Part shown: positions 8,945 to 18,500 of the stretch, piece by piece
Position numbering within the stretch: the first letter of the stretch is position 1
Layout: each line of letters begins with the position of its first letter
Notes under the pieces: generated by a model
Seen by the model: the letters and a program-made list of their open reading frames with translations, nothing else
What the model was told of the DNA's origin: nothing
Database searches by the model: none
Program-made: the position numbers and the translations under genes
DNA from: Pelargonium x hortorum
Lineage: Eukaryota > Streptophyta > Magnoliopsida > Geraniales > Geraniaceae
Direction: 5' to 3'
Length of the DNA: 25,119 nt
NCBI GenBank assembly: GCA_036897525.1
Contig: JAYMTJ010000108.1
Coordinates: forward strand, 1 to 25,119

Positions 8945-11900
8945 ATGGTTCTATCTGATGAACACAATCCTGCAATTTTGCCCAAACCCACCAATTTTCC
9001 AGGTACATTTTTTTTTTGATCTATTTGATTTTGTTCTTCAATTTGATCAAGACCCTGTTCATTTCTCGAGTAATCCTCATCTGGGTTGTATTTATTTTCT
9101 TCTGATTTTTACAAAATTTATTGTAATTATGTGAAAAAGGAGGGGTCAATATGGGTATCAGAAACACTAGAAGAGCACTTGGTGTGATTAATCAGAATTT
9201 TGTGGGAGCTCAAGCTTGTGTTGTGAAGAAGAGACCCTTGCCAAGGTGAATTTCTCAGTCACTTTATGAATTTTTTTAAATTTTTTGTCACTTTGATTTG
9301 AGCATAATTTTGGGGGATATTTGCATGATTACATGTTGTGATTATCAAATATTGAATTGGGTTGTTTTTGGAATACAGAAACAATGAGGTTTTTGAGAAG
9401 AACCAGACAGATCCAGTGCACAGACCAATTACAAGGTTAGGAGATTAATTTGCAATTTTGCATTTATTAGATTAGATTGCTCTGAATTGGTGTCCAGTTT
9501 AATTTTTGTTTGAATTTGGTCTCCAAACTAGACACATTGTTTCGATTTAGTTTCAAACCATGTTATTTTGTTTCGAATTAGTCCACTCCGCACCGGTGTC
9601 ATCAAATAAGAGTGACGGGGCAACTTTTACCCGGGCACTTTTTGTTGACGCGGTGAACATGTGACGCTTGAGACCGATTTGGAACAAAAGTGTGTAATTG
9701 ATTGATGTGGTCGTCGTGTCAATTTTGTCCTATTCGGTCTCTTACTTATACAAAGAAATTGTCACGTCAGCTGTTACACATAGAACTATTTCGAAATAAA
9801 ATAACATAATTGGGGAACCAAATTAAGACAAAAATCAAATTGGATACAAAAATGATACATTTTCCAAAAGAAAAAGTTAGAAAAAAGAATTATTATAATT
9901 TTGAAAATTTGAAATGTGGATCTTTCTATGCAGTGAACCAAACCAAGTAAATGGGTTTTAGTTGACTTTTTTCACTTTTTTTTGGGAAATTAGAACAATC
10001 TTTACTGTTTTAAAATTTCCTTCAAGATTTGAAATTTTGGGTTCTTTTTTAAATATAGGAAGTATGCTGCAGATTTGGCAAGCACAAAGCCACCTCCATG
10101 CCCAAAGCCGAACCCAGTTCAAGATACAAATGAGTTTGGAGATTGTGTTTTCATAGATGTTGATCAAAACAATGCACAAACTGAAAACCCAGTTCCCATG
10201 AACTTGGAGCCTGAAGAAAGACCCATTGTGGAGGGTCAAATGGTAAATTTATCTTAGAAATCATATGTTTCTTGAAATAGGATTAATGTCACAAATGGTA
10301 TTAGAAACTTTGACCGGATACCCAATTTGATGCACGAATATTTCAGTTCATACCAACTTCGGTATTCTAAATTTGGTATGAACCGTTAAGTACAAATTTC
10401 GTGATTTGGTACATGAAACTTTCAATTTGTACCAACTCTTGGTGTACATGACAGTCTCATTGGATGGACGGTGTGTACCAAATTGGGTACAAATTAAAAG
10501 TTCATGTGATTGATTGGGTATCATGTCAAAGTTCGCGACGATGACATTCATCTTTTGAAATAGTACAATAGATCAGCGTCACCGATGATATACAAATTTT
10601 GGTCGGATACCTAATTTGATCAGTTTGATATGAACCGTCACTAAGTTCATGTACTAAATTTGTCGGTTTTTTTTTTTTTTTTTTTGCTTTCAAATTTTGT
10701 GTACTAAGTCAAAGTTCAGGGATTGAGAGAAACCCATAATTGAGTAAGCTAAAATATGACAGGAGGAGGTGGAGATGGAGGACGTATCAGTTGAAGAGCA
10801 AGACCCTATTGTGGACATTGATGGAAGTGATGCAAAGAATCAGCTTGCAGTTGTAGACTATGTTTCGGATATGTATGCTTACTATAGAAAAGTAGAGGTA
10901 ACTTTCAAAACTCATGCAACTTTTCGTTGAAAATCTATTTTAGTATACATTGATAGGTCATATATCTTCAATCAGTGTTGTTGGTCTTGAGCTCGTGCTT
11001 GTGGGCCCACAATTGAATGACACGAGGCCCGACGGGTTCCTAGGTGTGTGGAAGACTAGTTATAAACCTTCCTTTAGATCTGCCCAAACAAATGATGATG
11101 ATTTGTTGAGGTTTTGTTAGTTCTTGAGCTTGTGCTCGTGGGCCAATAATTGAATGACATGAGGCCTGACGGGTTCCTCGGTGTCTGGAGGACTAGTTAT
11201 GAACCCTCCTTCGGGCTTCTGCCCGAACAAATTAGTGATTTTGCAATTTGTGACTTGTGATGATCATTTCTTGCAGCTTTTGATGGGTCGACAGTTGAAT
11301 GACACGAGGCCCGACAGGTTCCTCGATGTCATTGAGACTAGTTATGGACCAAATTAGTGATTTTGATAGGTCAAATTTTCATGATTTTTGGTACATTTGT
11401 GTTGATCTTGAACCCTCTCTCGTGGGCCAGCAATTAATTGAATTACACGAGGCCCAACAAGTCCCTCATTCGGATTTGTGTAGGTTTTGAGCTCACGCTC
11501 GTGGGCCAACATCTGAATGGCACGAAACCCAAACAAGTTCCTCAGACTAGCTATGAACCCTCCTTGGAGTATGTGTAGTTCTCGAGCTCACGCTCGTGGG
11601 CCAACAATTGAACGACATTAGGCCCAATAGATTCCTCAATGTCTGGAGGGCTATTATAACCCTCCTTCAGATCTTTGATGGTCTCGAGAGCTCACGCTCG
11701 TGGACCAACAATTAATTGGCACAAAATCCGAACAAGTTCCTCAGTGTCCGGGGAGGACTAGCTAAGAACCCGAAAAAAATCAGTGATTCAGCAATGTGTG
11801 ACATGTGATGACCATTTCTTGCAGTTTTGCAGCTGCGTCTCACCGGACTACATGGATCAGCAACCCGACATTAATGAAAAAATGAGGGCTATACTAATTG

Positions 11901-14548
11901 ATTGGCTTATTGAGGTTTGTTAAAAGTAAACTATGTATGCACTATGTAATTTCTTCAGGATATCACATTGTTTCTTGCTCTAAAATTATAAAAAAATCTT
12001 GTCCATTTTCCCATAATTTTCAGGTTCATGACAAGTTCAAGCTTTTGAAAGAGACATTGTTTCTCACAGTGAATCTGATAGATAGGTTCTTAGCTCAGCA
12101 ATCAGTGGGAAGAAAGAAGCTTCAGCTGGTGGGTTTGGTGGCAATGCTCTTAGCTTGCAAATATGAGGAAGTTTCTGTTCCTCTTGTGGGAGATATGATT
12201 CTTATCTCTGACAAAGCATACACAAGAAATGAAATTCTTCAAATGGTAAGTTTTTTATTTATTAAAAAAAAAGGTAAAAGACCCAATTTGGTTACTGAAC
12301 TTTTTTTTTACACAAAATGGTCATTGAACTTTCAAATATTGACCCAATTTGGTCCCTGAACTTTCATGTTCGGTACCAATGGCAAAGACCATTTTGGATC
12401 ACTATTTGAAAGTTCAGGGGCTATTTTGGGTCAGTATTTGAAAGTTGAGGGACTAAATTATGTCCAAATACGAAAGTTCATGGACCATTTTTGGTCAAAA
12501 AACAGTTTTTGGACTAAATTAGGTCTAAACACGAAAGTTTAAGGACCAAATTGGGCCATTTACCTTTTAAAAATTAGTCCAAATTTGATTTTTGCTCTAA
12601 TTTAGACCTATTAGTATATATTGTGTGCCAATTTAGTCCCTAATCGAGTTAAAGTAGCTATTTTGGAAAAAAGGACCATTTTGAAGCAAAAGTGGATACT
12701 AAGAAGGCTAAATGGGAACATAACTCAAATTGGCAAATGCTGATTTGATTGTTAATTTTTGCTCGACTTTGTTCCTATTTAATCCCTTTCGTGTATCTAT
12801 TTTGTGCCAATTTAGTCCCTAATCGGGTATAAGTTGGCTAAATGAGAACAAAACTCAAATTGGCAATGCTGATTTTTGTTTGATTTTGTTCAAATTGTGA
12901 CATGTTAGTTCTCTATAGTATCTATTTTGTGCCAAAATTTGCCCCTAATTGTGGGTAATTGCAAACATAATGTGGTGGCCAATTTTGGACGAAATGGATA
13001 CTTAAAGGACAATTTAGAACCAAAAATAGATACTAAGAGGAGTAAATGTCTAAATAGGAACCGAACTCAGATTAGGCAAAATGGTCTCCGATTTGATCTA
13101 TCCTAGTGAACATTTTGAAAAAAACGAGGGACCAAATTGGAATAAAACTTAATTTCCGAGTCAATTTGACACAAAATGGATACAAATGGAGTATTTTGGA
13201 ATATGTATATATGTTAGTAATATAGTGTTAGATTAGTAATTTTGCTATAGAGCTGGGGAGAAAGCAAAATTACCAATCTAATCATGTACTACTAACATAT
13301 ATCAATTGACTGATATAACTTTATATCAGTTGCTAAGCCAATGAGGTGATGACACGTCGTTAAATTTTACTTTTACTCAACCAAATGAATTTGTGGGAGC
13401 GGAGCGCCCTGTCCGGATCCATGATTTTAAATGATGTGTATTGACCGAGTCTTATCCAATAATTCTTTGACTGATACTTCTTTCTCTCTATGTAAATCCT
13501 ATGTAGGAGAGATTGATGCTCAACAAATTGCAATTCAACATGTCATGTCCAACTCCATATGTTTTCATGCAAAGGTTCCTCAAGGCATCTCAATCTGACT
13601 ACAAGGTTGGTTTCTTCTTAGTACCAAGTACTACCATTTTTCACACAATTCAAAACTTTTAATGATGTTTTTGAAACATAACATTGTACACATACATATA
13701 TTATATGCAGCTTGAGCTACTGTCCAGTTTCTTGATTGAGCTCTCTCTTGTGGAGTATGAGATGCTGAAATACCCACCTTCTTTGCTGGCGGCGGCCGCC
13801 ATTTTCACTGCTCATTGCACTCTCTATGGCTTCAGGAAGTGGAGCAACACTTGTGAATGGCATAGCACTTACTCAGAAGACAACCTCTTGTGAGTCTCTC
13901 TTTTTCTTCCATATCAAATCTTATACTTCAAAATGTTCCATGGTGTTTGCTAGTCGTGTTTGTACCGTGTTGAAAGTTCAGTTTTTTATTAAACGGGTCA
14001 ACCCAAACACAACCCATTTAGGAGAGCGGGTTGACACCAACGACACGTTTAAATAAATAATGAGATAGGTTTGAGCCGACGTCACAACCTGAAATATTTG
14101 ATCCATTAAATATTATGATCTGTTTAGTTAAATGGGTTAATATATATGGGTTATTTTCAACACGATACATTACAAAATTACAATTTTACCCATGTTTATT
14201 GAATGGTGGCTTGTTTATGATCCGTTTAACTAAATGGGGCATAGTGTGCCACAGCCGACACATTTAAATAAATGAGTTAGACTTTTACTCTTAAAATGGT
14301 TACACGTGTCGTGTTTACGTTGAATCGTGAATTCGTGACTTAGATTGCCACCTTTAATGGAAAAGTAGTGACAATTGGTGTTTGTGTTGATGTGCAGAGA
14401 ATGTTCTAGATTGATGGTTGGTTTCCACCAAAAAGCAGGAACAGGGAGGCTAACAGGAGTGCACAGAAAGTACTGCACATCTAAATTTGGATTCACTGCA
14501 AAATATGAACCAGCACATTTTCTGCTGGACAACAAGTCTCTTCCTTGA
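8945..14548 (+). CDS. CYCB2: B2-type mitotic cyclin, complete, 10 exons
   Basis: Exons: 8945-9002, 9140-9245, 9379-9435, 10059-10242, 10763-10897, 11825-11914, 12024-12245, 13507-13605, 13711-13889, 14398-14548. All introns are GT-AG, and the joined frame gives 426 residues, close to plant CYCB2 length. The protein activates cyclin-dependent kinase for entry into mitosis. Seen: a destruction-box RxxL in RRALGVIN (residues 30-37) for APC/C-mediated degradation; the cyclin-box opening [11 protein letters not shown] (200-210); HDKF (212-215), the HxKF signature of B-type rather than A-type cyclins; LACKYEEV (253-260); then the C-terminal cyclin fold ending in [11 protein letters not shown]. The early [20 protein letters not shown] stretch is typical of B2 rather than B1 cyclins. 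The start is the first ATG after a CT-rich leader. MSA-like sites upstream predict G2/M expression. All coding exons look intact despite heavy repeat loading of introns 3, 4, 5, 7 and 9. Confidence 0.96.
9484..9856. repeat. Foldback (long inverted repeat) element in cyclin intron 3
   Basis: The left arm from about 9490 includes CCAGTTTAATTTTTGTTTGA and, further in, TGTTATTTTGTTTCGAATTA. The right arm, read on the minus strand from about 9852, includes CCAATTTGATTTTTGTCTTA and TGTTATTTTATTTCGAAATA in the same order. The arms are about 100 bp each around a GC-richer centre. This fits a MITE-like foldback element with no coding capacity. The exact ends and target duplication were not resolved. 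Confidence 0.65.
10284..10550. repeat. Foldback element in cyclin intron 4
   Basis: The left arm starts AATGTCACAAATGGTATTAG and continues through AACTTTGACCGGATACCCAA. The right arm on the minus strand starts AATGTCATCGTCGCGAACTT and continues TTGACATGATACCCAATC. A related but separate fragment (GGTCGGATACCTAATTTGAT) follows at about 10600, ahead of a poly-T run at 10668-10685. The arms are diverged, so it is not recent. Confidence 0.55.
10986..11775. repeat. Degenerate tandem repeat (minisatellite-like) filling cyclin intron 5
   Basis: About seven imperfect copies of a unit containing GAGCTCACGCTCGTGGGCCA, AACAATTGAATGACACGAGG, then a GTTCCTC-GTGTCTGGAGGACTAG block and a TATGAACCCTCCTT block. 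Copies begin at about 10986, 11123, 11285 (truncated), 11407 (truncated), 11486, 11581 and 11683. Spacing varies from about 80 to 160 bp. The unit is GC-richer than the surrounding intron. One copy is followed by a duplicate of the end of the intron at 11234-11280. Confidence 0.8.
12271..12568. repeat. Foldback element in cyclin intron 7
   Basis: The left end AAGGTAAAAGACCCAATTTG pairs with the right end read in reverse, AAAAGGTAAATGGCCCAATT. Each arm carries repeated CAATTTGGTCC-TGAACTTTC words, and the opposite arm carries GAAAGTTCA-GGACCAAATT. The whole 298 bp can fold into one long imperfect hairpin. Such 'CCAATTTGGTCCCTGAACTTT' repeats are abundant in eudicot genomes. A/T-rich flanks hide any target duplication. 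Confidence 0.75.
12600..13140. repeat. Diverged tandem/inverted repeats in cyclin intron 7
   Basis: TGTGCCAATTTAGTCCCTAA occurs near 12625 and again near 12803, about 178 bp apart, with a weaker third copy near 12928. Each of the first two is followed by a shared GGCTAAATG-GAACA-AACTCAAATTGGCAA block. Reverse-oriented relatives (AAAAATAGATACTAAGAGG) follow near 13025. It looks like an old tandem or nested repeat. No coding signal. Confidence 0.5.
13208..13301. repeat. Near-perfect 39-bp inverted repeat (hairpin) in cyclin intron 7
   Basis: Arms 13208-13246 and 13263-13301 are the same length and pair at most positions, with mismatches clustered in the middle. The loop is 16 bp. The left arm begins TATATGTTAGTAATATAGTG and the right arm ends TACTACTAACATATA. 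It could be a very small MITE, or when transcribed a hairpin of miRNA-precursor size. Structure is seen; function is unknown. Confidence 0.7.
13985..14330. repeat. Dispersed repeat-like sequence in cyclin intron 9
   Basis: Repeated words include AAACGGGTCAACCCAAACAC, CACGTTTAAATAAATAATGA and CACATTTAAATAAATGAG, and two variants of ATC-GTTTA-CTAAATGGG. The ACGGGT/ACACGACCC vocabulary is typical of a common eudicot dispersed repeat. Its class is not determinable by eye and no terminal repeats were found. Confidence 0.35.
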
Positions 14549-15519
14549 CAGGACCCATTATTGTACAGCTACTGCTAATTTTACAAGATCCAGTAACTTC
14601 AACTTGGGAAATAAATTTGTATTTACTGTTTCTATATATGGAAATTATATGTTCAAGAGAACCAACCATGAATGTTTCTCACTGTAATTTTCTACTATCT
14701 CAAAGGATTTGCAATATGCTTTCAGGAAAAAATTAATTCAAACACAAAGTTAATGCAAGTTGGTGTAACTATATTAGATTTAGCGATCCAAAATGAAGAA
14801 TGAGGAAATTGGTATCCTACAAATACGAGGAACGGAGTGAAGATTCGAAATGTTCAACTTGCAAAACAACTCGAAAAACCCGAGATTGCTTGATCTCTGA
14901 AGGGAGAACCGGAAACTTGCATGTCATGAGCATGAAATTACCAATTCGTTTTTTTGGAACGCAAAGAAATACGAGAAGAATCATATTGGACAATTGGCCT
15001 AGTCTGAAATGACGTCACAAGTACCGATATCTTTTATAGGACTTAAGCATGAGATCCCTGAGAAATCCAAACACCTTAAACCGTTTGTCTTGATGGGTAT
15101 TGGCATCTCAAATGGTAGTTAGCTTTGACCTGAAGAATTATTTTCAACAAGTCAACTTTATTTTTACGTTTTAAACCACATGTTTAATCTTACTCGGAGC
15201 TTAATCACAATTAAGGCTTTTCACCCCTCCCCACATAAGTGTGATTAGTGGAGATCAAAGTTGAGAGCTCTTCCCACAAACTCAGTATGCGTCGCCAAAT
15301 TCCAAAAGTAAACTTGTAATTTTTTTAAACCATTTTTTTTCTTCTCTTGCTGTTTGATCTCTATAACATGGTTCCTAACTTCCTATATAGTTGAAATTTA
15401 CAATAGCTTAAGAGCTCAAAGAATAAATGGTTTAGAGTTACAAAAAGAATACATGTTTTCGCATCTGACCCGTCTTATGAAAAGAAAGGAATCAATTAGG
15501 CCTTCCCTCTCGGTTGTGA
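14549..15519. other. Convergent intergenic region (3' ends of cyclin and golgin genes)
   Basis: The interval holds the 3' untranslated regions of both genes and nothing else I can support. A repeat fragment at about 15055-15105 resembles the one at 6330-6395. The only AATAAA on the minus strand below the golgin stop lies at 15157-15162, about 360 bp away, so the golgin poly(A) site is uncertain. Short open frames here look random. Confidence 0.7.
14610..14615 (+). terminator. Likely poly(A) signal of the cyclin gene
   Basis: AATAAA lies 62 bp downstream of the cyclin stop codon and is followed by a T-rich stretch. It is consistent with a plant near-upstream polyadenylation element, but the cleavage site is not visible from sequence. 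Confidence 0.45.
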
Positions 15520-18500
15520 TCATGAAAACGAGAACGCTGAGAAAAGTGAGAGATTGGATCCCGAACCGTCACTCGCTGGACTTTGTTGAGCATCTTGGTA
15601 TGCCTGTTGACACTTCTGAATCTGCATTTGTAGATAATGATACAATAATTACAACAGTGGGACTCTTTGGTGCTATTGCATGGTCAATACTATCTTCATA
15701 AGCAATTTTTTGTAGTAGCATAGATGCATGTTATCGTATAATGTGGTGCAATATATTGCACAGAAATGGGTACGAGATACGGGACACAACCCGCGACATG
15801 GTTAGAGCCACACAGTTTTTATGAAATCAGACCCTACACACTAGTAAATTTGTTATATACTAGTGTATACAATTTACAGTCACGCCTAGCAGAGACCAAA
15901 TAAAGACGTCATTGAAAAAATTAAGAATGGAAAACAAAGAATATAGCTGTCAATATTTCTTTTTATACAGAGGAAATCAATTCACATATAGGAAAAGTGG
16001 GGGAGGGGGTAACATAAGGTGTCCAGCCCGTATCCGCTTAAAAATTTATTCAAAAATTGAGGGAAACTATAAAAATCAAGTATTGGATACTGGGATACAT
16101 GCCGGAAACGGAATATTGAGAAGATTAGAGTGTTCGTGCATTCATATGTGTATGTGGTGCCTAATCGGGTAAAGCAATACTAAACTTGCAGTTGCATATG
16201 CGAGCTCAGCCTGAGAAGAAACCCTTTTCTGTCCATTAGAAATAAGTCAAACGGAGGGGTTTCATGTTTTAAATATATTCAGGTAGTGTTTGGATTAGAA
16301 GTTTTCGGGAATGGGAATGGCATTCCCGTTCTTCGTGTTTGAATTACGACTTATTGTTCATGAGAATGACTGATCTTTAATTCAAACGCTACCTTACTAC
16401 AGGGATCTGCTTCCTACGGAATTTCTGAATATCCAAAATATCGGACTAACTGAAACGTACAGAAAAATGAGATTCTCACCTCTTCGGGGCTGAACTGAAG
16501 AAGCATTCCAACCACCGGTAACAAGGCCTCTACTTCGCCTGTTAAGAGAGTGTTCATCAGAGCTCATAAAAACAAGATATTGCAATTCAAACATTCAATC
16601 AACATTATATTGGTACCTGTTTCAAGAAGCTTTAAGATAACATTTTTCAGGTACGTCATATCTACTCCTTCCCGCTTCTGCGATCTTTCCATGTTCCGCA
16701 GCTCGACCTTCAACATACTTTGCTGCATCCATGATGTGAAAAATATTTCGCATCAAGAAGAGAAGCAAATTAAAACCCATCCAGTTCAAAAGAAATGGAA
16801 ATTTAATAGCATAGTTACAATATCCAGAGACAAATAAACATAATTAAACCCTTTAGGCCTTTACAATATACACCCACTCAGACATGATCACACGAATATT
16901 CAATTGCAGATGGACAAAACAAGTTGGTTCAAGGTTTTTAGCATGTCAATTGTTCGAAGACAACTTTGGGTTTCAAGTGCAGTCAACAAACTTTTTTATG
17001 CCAATTAGCTCTATCTAAAGGTCATACTCATAGGCCATAATGTCTTCTCTTAACTTGGAGTAACATTTTCGGTTCCCATCTTATCATCTATAAACCAATT
17101 TCATCAAAATCACATGTTATGCAAGACTCACTGATTTGTGGAGTCATATAGTTGGATGATCTAACTAAATTTCCTCTCAAATTGTCCTCGGTGCAAGCTT
17201 CAGTTTCTCAATAATGCCATCGAATACTTTGTTCCATTTCCAAGTTATCGACTGCCAGTACACAGCATAGAAAGATATATAACATCAGCAGAAAATCAAA
17301 CTCCCTCTACCTGTTGGCTATGAAGACGATTTTCACGTTCAAGTTCCTCAATTTCCTCCTGAAGAATAACAAGTATCAGAAAGTGTACGAGAGAGAAACA
17401 AATATGTTATAAACTTGGTGTAACATACTTGAAGGGCTAATATGTGTCGCTGTGACTGTGCTAGCTCTTCCTCTCTCTGGGCTTGTTGCCTAGCCAAAAC
17501 CTGTAATTTCAAATGAATATATATAGTTAGTGTAATCAGTCAAAAAAAAAAAAAATCAAATTGTTCCTTAAATGAACACTCACAATTGGATTTGCTAGTG
17601 TGACACATTTAAATTACAAGAAAATGCATATGATTTTTTAGTTTATACCTTGTTGTGATTTGAATATCAATACTTTGAAAATAGTTGCAGTTTCAAGGTA
17701 AACAAAACAGGAGTATATGAACAGAGGAAACTAGAATTGGCTTAGAAGAATAAACTGATGCAGAAGTATTGCTCCTATAAAACTTGCTTTCCAACTACTC
17801 CCCATTTCTTATATTTAGCATAACTCGTATAAAACGAAGAACCCAGACCCATCTTTTTTGTGGATCAACAAACCCAGACGCCCTGGGCCTATCTCTAACT
17901 CATGTGTTTTCAGCTGGAACTGAAAAGTCCCATTTCATATAAATCGACCCCAGCCCCCAGGGACAAGCAAAGCACAAGGAAAAAAATGACTTCAAGTGGA
18001 TAAATCACGAGAAAGGTTTTATTTGGATGCTCAGAATAAGAAAGAGAACTGGAGATTAGAAGGAAGGGTTATATGAAAACGAAGCAGCATAATAAAGACT
18101 CAAGTTTCCTCCTATTTATCAGTAACCAGCTGGCTAATTCAGTCAATTTAAAATACATCATCTGACGTGGCTGAGCTGTGCCATTAGATCTTTTGGATGT
18201 TCTTTTATGTTAACTATCAAGGATTTTGATTAGATAACAGGAAACTTCTTATAAAAGAAAACGCTATGTACCAGAATCTGCTGCTCTGCCGAACAGGTAC
18301 CTAAGTTTGATGCATCCTGCTTTTGTAGGGCTGAAAGGAAAGAAGAAAAAAGGTTAGAGCACTGCTAACTACTAAAGTGAAATAAGTTCAAGTTCCAACT
18401 TGTATCTATAAAAGACATTGAAAGTGTTGCTGGAAGATGTCCCATACCTGTATTGCGATTATCATCCTGAAATCAAGCACCATTTTTATCAGCCAAGCAC

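Noticed and set aside
11898-12359. A 153-codon open frame read as a separate gene
   Set aside because: It is exon 7 of the cyclin (12024-12245) plus flanking intron read-through.
15354-15701. A 115-codon plus-strand open frame downstream of the cyclin gene
   Set aside because: It lies antisense to the last golgin exon (15520-15621), whose minus-strand reading gives the expected GRIP C-terminus. The plus-strand frame shows no family motif.
15912-16172. An 86-codon plus-strand open frame in the last golgin intron
   Set aside because: No recognisable motif, low-complexity start, and it lies inside an intron of the opposite strand. Most likely random.
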